Assembly: GCF_026625805.1 (NCBI RefSeq)
Contig: NZ_CP113064.1
Span: forward strand, 1,674,001 to 1,738,000
Source: Brevundimonas sp. SL130
GTDB taxonomy: Bacteria; Pseudomonadota; Alphaproteobacteria; Caulobacterales; Caulobacteraceae
Reading direction: 5' to 3'
DNA: 64,000 nucleotides
In this document: piece by piece, positions 35,519 through 42,457 of the stretch
Position numbering within the stretch: position 1 is the stretch's first letter
Layout of the letters: every line of letters begins with the position of its first letter
Translations under genes and position numbers: made by a program
Notes under the pieces: model-generated
Seen by the model: only the letters and a program-made list of their open reading frames with translations
What the model was told of the DNA's origin: nothing
Database searches by the model: none

Positions 35519-36363
35519 CGGGTCCATTCCACGAAAGTCTGGCCTTGCTCGCCCAGCTTCTGGATGCCCAGGCGAACCGTGTCGCCGGGCTTCAGATACA
35601 GCGGCGGCTTTTGGCCCAGGCCCACGCCGGGCGGGGTGCCGGTGGTGATCAGGTCGCCGGGCTCCAGCGTCATGAACTCCGACAGATAGGAGACGATCTC
35701 GGCGACGCCGAAGATCATGGTCCGGGTGTTGCCGGTCTGCATCCGCTTGCCGTTCAGGTCCAGCCACATGTCCAGGTTCTGGACGTCGCCGACCTCGTCG
35801 GTGGTGACCAGCCAGGGGCCGACGGGGCCGAAAGTGTCGCAACCCTTGCCCTTGTCCCAGGTCCCGCCGCGTTCGGTCTGGAAGGCGCGCTCGGACACGT
35901 CATTGATCAGGACATAGCCCGCGACGTGGTCCAGCGCCTCGGCCTGGGTGACGTAGGTGGCGGTCTTGCCGATGACGACGCCCAGCTCGACCTCCCAATC
36001 GGTCTTTTCAGATCCGCGCGGGATGATGACGTCGTCGTTGGGGCCGTTCAGGCAGGTGATGGCCTTGGTGAAGACCACCGGCTCGGCCGGGATGGGCAGA
36101 TTGGACTCCTCCGCATGGTCGGCGAAGTTCAGGCCGATGGCGATGAACTTGCGGCTGCCGTTCACCGGCACGCCATAGCGGGGCTGGCCTTCGACCAGGG
36201 GGAGGGTGGCCGGATCGATGGCCTTCAGGGCCTCGAGCGCCGGGCCGTACAGCTGTTCCGGCGTAATGTCGGCGATGACGCCGGACAGGTCGCGAATGCG
36301 GCCCTCGGCGTCCAGCGTGCCGGGTTTTTCGTGGCCCTTGGGGCCGTAGCGCAGCAATTTCAT
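35515..36363 (-). CDS. FAH-family 2,4-diketo-3-deoxy-L-rhamnonate hydrolase (probable)
   Basis: 282 residues, fumarylacetoacetate hydrolase fold. An N-terminal cap (MKLLRYGPKGHEKPGTLDAE) is followed by NFADHAEESN, PVVFTKAITCLNGPNDD and the metal-binding DWEVELGVVIGKTATYV, then GYVLINDVSERAFQTERGG, KGCDTFGPVGPW and DLITTGTPPGVGLG. All these blocks match active FAH-type acylpyruvase-like hydrolases. In the known route (LRA6) the diketo acid is cleaved to pyruvate and L-lactate. An lldD gene in the partner operon supports this reaction. It starts 17 bases after rhmD. Confidence 0.88.
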   Translation of the reverse strand: MKLLRYGPKGHEKPGTLDAEGRIRDLSGVIADITPEQLYGPALEALKAIDPATLPLVEGQPRYGVPVNGSRKFIAIGLNFADHAEESNLPIPAEPVVFTKAITCLNGPNDDVIIPRGSEKTDWEVELGVVIGKTATYVTQAEALDHVAGYVLINDVSERAFQTERGGTWDKGKGCDTFGPVGPWLVTTDEVGDVQNLDMWLDLNGKRMQTGNTRTMIFGVAEIVSYLSEFMTLEPGDLITTGTPPGVGLGQKPPLYLKPGDTVRLGIQKLGEQGQTFVEWTR

Positions 36364-36380
36364 GGGTGAGGTCTTTCGTC

Positions 36381-37574
36381 TTAGCGCGCGTAGGGGCGGT
36401 GCAGGGCGATGTCGCGGTTCAGTTCGACGCCGAAACCGGGGGCGTCGGGAACCTTCAGCTTGCCGTTCACGGGAACGGGTTCGCCGATCAGCTGGGGGTG
36501 GAACATGGGCACGACCTCGTCGGCGCCGGGGGCCATCATCAGGAACTCCGCGAACGGGCTGTTATGGCGCGTCACCACGAAGTGGTAGGAATAGACCGAC
36601 GATCCGTGCGGGATCATCAGCACGCCCTTGGCGTCGGCCATGGCGGAAATCTTGATCAGTTCGGTCACGCCGCCGCACCAGCCCACGTCCGGCTGGATGA
36701 TGTCGCAGCATTCCATTTCCAACAGCATGCGGAAGCCCCAGCGGGTGGCTTCATGCTCGCCGGTGGTGACCAGCATCCCCTTGGGTGCGTTCTTCTTCAG
36801 CGCCTGATAGCCCCAGTAGTCGTCGGGGCTGAGCGCCTCCTCGATCCACTTGAGGCCGAGCTTGTGCGCCTCGTGCGCCAGGCGGGTGGCGTAGTTCAGG
36901 TCCAACGCCATCCAGCAGTCGAACATCAGCCAGAAGTCGTCGCCGCAGGCGTTCCGCATCGCCTCCAGCTCGGCCAGGTTCTTGTGCAGGCCTTCTTCGC
37001 CCTCGGCCGGACCGTGGTGCAGGGGCATCTTGCCGCCGATGAAGCCCAGTTCCTTGGCTTTGTCGGGGCGGGCGCCGGTGGCGTAGAAGGTCAGTTCGTC
37101 GCGAACCGCGCCGCCCAGCATGGCGAAGACGGGTTCCTGTCGCAGGCGACCCAGCAGATCCCACAGCGCCAGATCGACGCCCGAAATGGCGTTCACCACC
37201 AGGCCCTTGCGGCCATAATACTGGGTGGAGAAATACATCTGGTCCCAGATCTTCTCGACCTCGGACGGATCGCGGCCTTCCAGGAACCGGGCCAGGTGCT
37301 TCTCGACGATATAGGCGGCGGGTTCGCCCCCGGTCGTCACCGCGAAGCCGACGACGCCGTTGTCGGCCTCGATCTCAACCACCAACGTGCCCAGAACATT
37401 GATGCCGAAGCTGCGGCGGCTCTGGCGATACTCGGGATATTTCGCCATGGGGGTGGCGATGTGGTCGTCGATCCAGTGGCCGTCGCCCTGGTCGTGATAG
37501 TCCGCGCCGCCTCCCGTACCGTCGTTCTTCACGACAAAGGCGCGCACGTGTTTTATCTTGGGGAGCCTGCTCAT
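36381..37574 (-). CDS. rhmD: L-rhamnonate dehydratase
   Basis: 397 residues, mandelate-racemase/enolase superfamily. The N-terminal cap [35 protein letters not shown] and [20 protein letters not shown] are nearly those of E. coli RhmD. Metal and catalytic blocks follow: MFDCWMALD (Asp), WIEEAL (Glu), [11 protein letters not shown] (Glu/His) and [11 protein letters not shown] (His). It dehydrates L-rhamnonate to 2-keto-3-deoxy-L-rhamnonate. First gene of the leftward rhamnose unit, divergent from iclR. Among enolase-type dehydratases this match is specific enough to set the substrate of the neighbouring genes. Confidence 0.96.
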   Translation of the reverse strand: MSRLPKIKHVRAFVVKNDGTGGGADYHDQGDGHWIDDHIATPMAKYPEYRQSRRSFGINVLGTLVVEIEADNGVVGFAVTTGGEPAAYIVEKHLARFLEGRDPSEVEKIWDQMYFSTQYYGRKGLVVNAISGVDLALWDLLGRLRQEPVFAMLGGAVRDELTFYATGARPDKAKELGFIGGKMPLHHGPAEGEEGLHKNLAELEAMRNACGDDFWLMFDCWMALDLNYATRLAHEAHKLGLKWIEEALSPDDYWGYQALKKNAPKGMLVTTGEHEATRWGFRMLLEMECCDIIQPDVGWCGGVTELIKISAMADAKGVLMIPHGSSVYSYHFVVTRHNSPFAEFLMMAPGADEVVPMFHPQLIGEPVPVNGKLKVPDAPGFGVELNRDIALHRPYAR

Positions 37575-37603
37575 CGACGCACCGTAGAAATTGGGCGATA
37601 GTT

Positions 37604-37656
37604 TCCCATATATCGGGACATCACTGGATTTCTTTCTCGAACCGCGCCAATATTGG
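37604..37656. promoter_or_regulatory. Candidate operators in the rhmD/iclR divergent promoter
   Basis: Two inverted repeats stand in the 140-base gap. TCCC-ATATATC-GGGA is at 37604-37618. The perfect palindrome CCAATATTGG is at 37647-37656. On the rhmD strand, AGTGA-N9-ATATGGGA overlaps the first, resembling sites before PL11 and beside kduI. The 33-base shared motif (37690-37722) overlaps the iclR start codon. Placement between the regulator and its likely targets suggests autoregulation and rhmD control, but no footprint can be read from sequence. Confidence 0.5.
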
Positions 37657-37714
37657 TCCCGATTTCAGGATCAACTTGCGCGCTTTGCTACATTCTGAGA
37701 ATGAGGATTACGAA

Positions 37715-38521
37715 ATGGGACGAGTGGCGTCAATCAAGACCGCGCAGGTCGATGGGGAAGAAGAGGTCGGCGCCAAGGCGTCCGGCAGCCAAACCCTGCT
37801 GCGCGGGCTGGACGTGATCGAAGCCCTTATCGATGGGCCGATGCCTCTGGCCGAACTGTCCGAAAAGCTGGAACTCACCCGCAGCACCACCCACCGTCTG
37901 GCCTCGGCCCTGGTCGATCGTCGCCTGCTGTCGTTCCGCCCGCGCGAGGGCTACAGCCTGGGTCCGAAGCTGCTGGAACTGGGCCATGCCGCCAGCCAGC
38001 AGATGCACCTGCCGCGTGTCGCCCGCCCCTGGCTGGAACAGTTGTCGGACCAGACCCAGGATACGGTTCATCTGGGCGTCCTCGACGGCCGTCACGCCCT
38101 CTACCTGGACAAGGTCGCGGGCCGGCGGCGGATCAATATCGGCTCTCGTCTGGGCGAGCGGCATCCCATCGCTTCCACGGGGCTGGGCAAGGCGTTGATC
38201 CTCGACATGTCCGAGCCTGAGTGGATCGACTTTTATGCGACGGAGGGGGTTGCGTTCGACTCGGCCGCGCGCGCCGTCTGGCTGGAGCGGATGCGCAGCT
38301 ATGCCGAAAAGGGATACGCCTTCGATCTAGAAGAGAACGAGGATCAGATCCGTTGCGTGGCCGCGCCGGTTCGCTCTGTCGATGGGCGAATTGTCGCCGC
38401 GCTGAGCGTTTCATCGGCCGCCCAGTACATGTCCGACGAGCGGATGACGGAACTGACCCGCACCGTGACCGACGCCGCCAACGCCATCAGCGCCGATCTC
38501 GGCTGGCTGCCCAAACGTTGA
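37715..38521 (+). CDS. IclR-family transcriptional regulator, probable rhamnose/pectin regulator
   Basis: 268 residues from ATG 37715 (GAGG seven bases upstream); the frame is open from a TTG at 37676 but that is less likely. The winged helix-turn-helix is ETLELTRSTTHRLASALV-like (MPLAELSEKLELTRSTTHRL, about 40-75). The IclR effector domain (about 95-265) contains HLGVLDGRHALYLDKVAG, PIASTGLGKALILDMS, GYAFDLEENEDQIRCVAAPV and AALSVSSAAQYMS. It heads a rightward unit with L-rhamnose dehydrogenase and lldD and faces rhmD, so it most likely senses L-rhamnonate, KDR or a related acid. Repressor or activator is not decided. Confidence 0.92.
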   Translation: MGRVASIKTAQVDGEEEVGAKASGSQTLLRGLDVIEALIDGPMPLAELSEKLELTRSTTHRLASALVDRRLLSFRPREGYSLGPKLLELGHAASQQMHLPRVARPWLEQLSDQTQDTVHLGVLDGRHALYLDKVAGRRRINIGSRLGERHPIASTGLGKALILDMSEPEWIDFYATEGVAFDSAARAVWLERMRSYAEKGYAFDLEENEDQIRCVAAPVRSVDGRIVAALSVSSAAQYMSDERMTELTRTVTDAANAISADLGWLPKR

Positions 38522-38544
38522 ATCAATGAACTGCCGGAGCCCCC

Positions 38545-39306
38545 ATGCTGCTTGAAGACAAGGTCGTCCTGATCACGGGCGCATCGCGGGGCATAGGCAG
38601 GGCGACGGCGGTGGAAGCCGCACGTCAGGGCGCCGACGTTGCGATCAACACCTATCGCGACGCTGACGCCGCCGCCGAAGTGATCGCCCAGGTCGAGGCC
38701 CTGGGCCGTAGGGCCGTCGCCATCGATGGGGATGTGGCCCTGCCGGAAAGCGCGACCGCCTTTGTCAGCGAGGCGGTCAGGGCCTTGGGCCGGGTCGACG
38801 TCTTCGTCTCCAATGCCGGCATCTGTCCGTTCCACGCCTTCCTCGACATGCCGGTCGAGACCCTGCGCCGCACGATGGAGGTCAATCTGCACGGGGCCTA
38901 TTTCATGGTCCAGGCGGCGGCCAACCAGATGGTGAAACAGGGGGAGGGCGGCGCCATCGTCGCCATCAGCTCCATCTCCGCCTTGGTGGGCGGCGAGATG
39001 CAGACCCACTACACGCCGACCAAGGCCGGGGTTCACAGCCTGATGCAATCCTGCGCCGTCGCCCTGGGCCGGCACGGGATCCGCTGCAATTCGGTTCTGC
39101 CGGGAACGATCGCTACGGACATCAACAAGGACGACCTCGCCGATCCGGCCAAACGCGAATACATGGAGGGCCGTATCCCCTTGGGGCGGCTGGGACGCCC
39201 TGAGGACATCGCTTCGGTCGTCGCCTTCCTGGCCTCTGACATGGCGTCCTATATGTCCGGCGCGGCCCTGCTGGTCGACGGCGGCGCCTTCGCCAACTTC
39301 CAGTAG
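38545..39306 (+). CDS. L-rhamnose 1-dehydrogenase, SDR family
   Basis: 253 residues. Cofactor motif TGASRGIGRATAVEAARQG (about 11-29), then VSNAGICPFHAFLDMPVETL, SSISALVGGEMQTHYTPTKAG with catalytic Ser/Tyr/Lys, and VLPGTIATDINKDDL. These blocks agree closely with the Azotobacter vinelandii/Sphingomonas L-rhamnose dehydrogenases I remember, more so than with generic FabG. It oxidises L-rhamnose to L-rhamnono-1,4-lactone using NAD(P), the first step of the non-phosphorylating route. It lies 23 bases after iclR and nine bases before lldD. Confidence 0.9.
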   Translation: MLLEDKVVLITGASRGIGRATAVEAARQGADVAINTYRDADAAAEVIAQVEALGRRAVAIDGDVALPESATAFVSEAVRALGRVDVFVSNAGICPFHAFLDMPVETLRRTMEVNLHGAYFMVQAAANQMVKQGEGGAIVAISSISALVGGEMQTHYTPTKAGVHSLMQSCAVALGRHGIRCNSVLPGTIATDINKDDLADPAKREYMEGRIPLGRLGRPEDIASVVAFLASDMASYMSGAALLVDGGAFANFQ

Positions 39307-39315
39307 GACGGTGCG

Positions 39316-40449
39316 GTGATCATTTCCTCGCCGAGCGACTATCGCGAAGCCGCGCGCCGCAAGCTGCCGCCTTTCCTGTTCCACTACATCGACGGCGGCG
39401 CCTATGCCGAACAGACGCTGCGCCGCAATGTCGAGGATTGGCAGGCCATCGCCCTGCGGCAGCGGGTGTTGCAGGACATGTCGAGCCTCGATCTCGAGAC
39501 CCGTCTGTTCGACGAGACCCTGCGCCTGCCGATCATATTGGCGCCCGTCGGCCTGACCGGCATGTACGCTCGACGCGGCGAGGTTCAGGCGGCCAAGGCC
39601 GCGGCCTCTCGCGGCCTGCCCTTCACCCTGTCCACCGTCTCGGTCTGCCCGATCGAGGAGGTGGCGCCGGCCATCGACCGGCCCATGTGGTTCCAGCTCT
39701 ATGTGCTGCGCGACCGTGGCTTCATGAAGAATGCGCTGGAACGCGCCAAGGCGGCGGGGGTCAAGACCCTGGTCTTCACCGTCGACATGCCCACGCCCGG
39801 CGCCCGCTATCGCGACGCCCATTCGGGCATGAGCGGCCCCCATGCCGAGATGCGCCGAATGATCCAGGCCATGACCCATCCCGCCTGGGCCTGGGACGTC
39901 GGGGTGCGCGGCACGCCGCACGACCTGGGCAATGTCTCGGCCTATCTGGGCAAGCCGACGGGCCTGGCGGACTATATCGGCTGGCTGGGCCAGAATTTCG
40001 ATCCGTCCATCTCCTGGAAGGATCTTCAGTGGATCCGCGACTTCTGGGACGGGCCCATGATCATCAAGGGCGTGCTGGATGCTCAAGACGCCCGTGACGC
40101 CGTCAGCTTCGGCGCCGACGGCATCGTCGTGTCGAACCACGGCGGGCGTCAGTTGGACGGGGTGTTGTCCTCGGCGCGGGCGCTTCCCGCCATCGCCGAG
40201 GCGGTGAAGGGCGATATCCGCATCCTGGTCGATTCCGGCATTCGCAACGGGCTGGACGTGATCCGCGCCATCGCCCTGGGCGCCGACGCGGTCATGCTGG
40301 GCCGCGCCTTCATCTACGCCCTTGCGGCGGGCGGCCAGGCCGGCGTCGAAAACCTGCTCGATCTGTTCGAGAAGGAGATGCGGGTGGCCATGACCCTGAC
40401 CGGGGCTAAGTCGGTCCAGGGCGTCAGTCGCGATATGTTGGCGATCTGA
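39316..40449 (+). CDS. lldD: L-lactate dehydrogenase, FMN-dependent, membrane-associated
   Basis: 377 residues starting with GTG ([20 protein letters not shown]). The whole sequence reads like E. coli Lld[61 protein letters not shown], and [20 protein letters not shown] with the catalytic His (parts quoted). It oxidises L-lactate to pyruvate, passing electrons to quinones. In this operon the L-lactate is best explained as the product of the FAH-family rhamnose hydrolase. Ends 22 bases before the stop of the converging SGNH gene. Confidence 0.96.
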   Translation: MIISSPSDYREAARRKLPPFLFHYIDGGAYAEQTLRRNVEDWQAIALRQRVLQDMSSLDLETRLFDETLRLPIILAPVGLTGMYARRGEVQAAKAAASRGLPFTLSTVSVCPIEEVAPAIDRPMWFQLYVLRDRGFMKNALERAKAAGVKTLVFTVDMPTPGARYRDAHSGMSGPHAEMRRMIQAMTHPAWAWDVGVRGTPHDLGNVSAYLGKPTGLADYIGWLGQNFDPSISWKDLQWIRDFWDGPMIIKGVLDAQDARDAVSFGADGIVVSNHGGRQLDGVLSSARALPAIAEAVKGDIRILVDSGIRNGLDVIRAIALGADAVMLGRAFIYALAAGGQAGVENLLDLFEKEMRVAMTLTGAKSVQGVSRDMLAI

Positions 40450-40455
40450 TCCCTG

Positions 40456-40485
40456 CCTAACGAAACTGGGCCTAACGAAACAGGG
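40456..40485. repeat. Two 15-base tandem units across the SGNH gene stop
   Basis: CCTAACGAAACTGGG is followed at once by CCTAACGAAACAGGG, identical at 14 of 15 positions. The second unit contains the TAG stop of the minus-strand SGNH gene, so the duplication supplies a second in-phase stop. CCCTG at 40451 and CAGGG at 40481 can also form a hairpin between lldD and this gene. Confidence 0.75.
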
Positions 40486-41686
40486 TCAGATCGATCGCAT
40501 CCGCCATCGCCTTGAAGCCCGCGTCGTTGGGATGAAGGCGATCACCACTGTCATAGACAGACGCCAGATGGCCGGGGTTTTCGCGGTCGCGCATGACCGC
40601 ATCGAAGTCGATCACGCCATCTGCTTCGCCGCCGCTGCGAATCCAGGTGTTGACCGCCTGCCGGACGGCCTCGCCCGGTTCCGACCAGTAGTTGGCGCCC
40701 TCATAGGGCAGGATGGTCGCCAGAAACACCCGCAGGCCGCGCGCATGGGCGCGTGTGATCATCTGCCGATATCCGGCGATCAGGTCGGCGGCTGTCGGCG
40801 GGTGCGGGTCCTTGTCCCGCCAGGCCATGCCTATGTCGTTGACCCCCTCCAGGATGATCACATCGGTGACGCCGGGAACCGCCAGGACGTCGCGATCAAA
40901 ACGCGCCAAGGCCGCGACGCCCAGTCCGGGACGCGGATTGAGGATGCGATTGCCCGAGATCCCGGCATTGGCGACCGCCACCTCGGTCAGCCCGGCCGCC
41001 TGAAGCCGTCCCGCCAGCAGATCGGGCCATCGGCGATCTGCATTTCGGGTCCCGTTCGCGCCGTCGGTGATGGAGTCGCCTAGGGCGACGACGATGCGGC
41101 CGGGGCGTGGCCGTTCCACATCCACGCCGGACAGCAGAATGCGCTGGGTGGTGGAAACGGCGTCGGTCAGTTCAGCCGCAGAGGTCTGATCCCCGGGACT
41201 GACCCAGCTCGTCGCCAGGCCGAGCAGATGGATCGTCGGCTGCGGCGCGTCCTCCGGCAGATAAAGGCTGACCGTCAGGCGCGACAGCGCCGGCAGGTGG
41301 AGATCCACCGGATCACTGAGGATCGGCGCGCCGGCCGGCAACAAGGCGTCAGGCCGGCCGTCGAAGACCACATCCCGTTCTGACCCGGCCACCGGGCGTC
41401 CATCGTCGCCCATCAGGAAGACCGTCGCGCGTCCGAGGCGCATCGGCGTGTCTCCGAACTCGTTGGACAGCCGCAGACGAAATCTTTCTCCGCCCAGGCT
41501 GATGCGGATGGTTTGCCGGATGGTGGCGTTCTTCAGGGACGGAGGCATCCGGTCGGCGGTCGCCGCAAGCGGGGCTGCGTACCAGCTGCGCGCCCAGTGC
41601 TGTTGCGGCGCTGTTTGCTGCGCCCAGGCCGGGCCGGTGACGAGCGTCGCCAGGATGGAAAGGAATGCGACGATGAAATAGTTCAT
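40472..41686 (-). CDS. SGNH/GDSL hydrolase, exported esterase
   Basis: 404 residues. Signal peptide MNYFIVAFLSILATLVTGPAWA. An N-terminal beta-rich region (about 25-195: WARSWYAAPLAATADRMPPS; IRISLGGERFRLRLSNEFG) precedes the SGNH domain. Blocks are VALGDSITDGANGT (Ser nucleophile), NAGISGNRIL (Gly), LEGVNDIG (Asn) and SGDRLHPNDAGFKAM (Asp/His). This layout is common in GDSL esterases of plant polysaccharide loci. It lies 24 bases after a DUF6250-like gene and belongs to the PL11 unit, suggesting it deacylates rhamnogalacturonan fragments outside the cytoplasm. Exact ester unknown. Confidence 0.87.
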   Translation of the reverse strand: MNYFIVAFLSILATLVTGPAWAQQTAPQQHWARSWYAAPLAATADRMPPSLKNATIRQTIRISLGGERFRLRLSNEFGDTPMRLGRATVFLMGDDGRPVAGSERDVVFDGRPDALLPAGAPILSDPVDLHLPALSRLTVSLYLPEDAPQPTIHLLGLATSWVSPGDQTSAAELTDAVSTTQRILLSGVDVERPRPGRIVVALGDSITDGANGTRNADRRWPDLLAGRLQAAGLTEVAVANAGISGNRILNPRPGLGVAALARFDRDVLAVPGVTDVIILEGVNDIGMAWRDKDPHPPTAADLIAGYRQMITRAHARGLRVFLATILPYEGANYWSEPGEAVRQAVNTWIRSGGEADGVIDFDAVMRDRENPGHLASVYDSGDRLHPNDAGFKAMADAIDLTLFR

Positions 41687-41710
41687 GATGGGCCTTCCTG
41701 GAGTGTGCGT

Positions 41711-42457
41711 CTAACCGGCGAACGACCGGACTTCGAAGTCGCGCACGACCATGTGGTTGAAGGTGGTGCGCAGACCGAACCAGCCCTCGCGATAGGGCTG
41801 AGGGTCGTTCAGGGCGAACATCCGTCGGTCGTCACGCCAATATTCGATGCGTTCGCCCGCCGCGATCAGGCGGACCCGATACGGCCGGTTCGGCGCAATC
41901 AGATCCTCGGGCGCGCCCAGGTCGTGGACCGGGAGCAGGGGCCGCTCGCCATTGCCGACGTAACGACGGAAACGAGACGTCGTATTGCCGTTGCCGCCGA
42001 GGCCGACATAATAGGTCCGCAACAGATCGTAGTCGGCAAAGGCGCCCGAGCGCGGGCGGGCGATCAGGTCCGTGGCGCTGCGCGGATCGGTCGCCATCCA
42101 GAAGCAGTTGAGGTCGCTGACCCTGTCGTTGGGGCCTCCCGCCGACACGGCTTGAACGGTAAAGCTGATTTCGACCGGCGAAGTCAGTCGTGGCCGAAAC
42201 CAGGCGGTGGCGCCGCGCGGGGTGTCGAACCGCATCGCGCCGTCGGCGGCCGAAACCTCGCCCAGTCCGTCCTCCCGTTCGATCAGCCAGGACGCCAGAC
42301 CCTGTCGAAAGTCGTCGGCATAAAGCCGCCGGCGGACGCTGGCGGCAGTCAAAGACAGGGGGGCGGAAGACGGGGTCGCGCAGGCGGCGAGACCCACGCT
42401 CGCAACCCCGAGTCCGGCGCCGCCGCAAAGGGCGTCTCGTCTCGACCACGCCCTCAT
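41711..42457 (-). CDS. DUF6250-like lipoprotein of the rhamnogalacturonan lyase unit
   Basis: 248 residues. A twin-arginine leader (AWSRRDALCGGAGLG) ends in a lipobox LAAC at C26, so it should be a Tat-exported lipoprotein. The rest is a jelly-roll/concanavalin-like domain with many Trp, Tyr and Arg: DDFRQGLASWLIEREDG, LNCFWMATDPRS, LLRTYYVGLGGNGNTTSRFR, GWFGLRTTFNHMVVRDFEV. I associate this pattern with DUF6250/YesU-type proteins found next to rhamnogalacturonan lyases. No catalytic residues are established. It overlaps the PL11 stop by four bases (ATGA), so its expression is tied to the lyase. Confidence 0.75.
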   Translation of the reverse strand: MRAWSRRDALCGGAGLGVASVGLAACATPSSAPLSLTAASVRRRLYADDFRQGLASWLIEREDGLGEVSAADGAMRFDTPRGATAWFRPRLTSPVEISFTVQAVSAGGPNDRVSDLNCFWMATDPRSATDLIARPRSGAFADYDLLRTYYVGLGGNGNTTSRFRRYVGNGERPLLPVHDLGAPEDLIAPNRPYRVRLIAAGERIEYWRDDRRMFALNDPQPYREGWFGLRTTFNHMVVRDFEVRSFAG

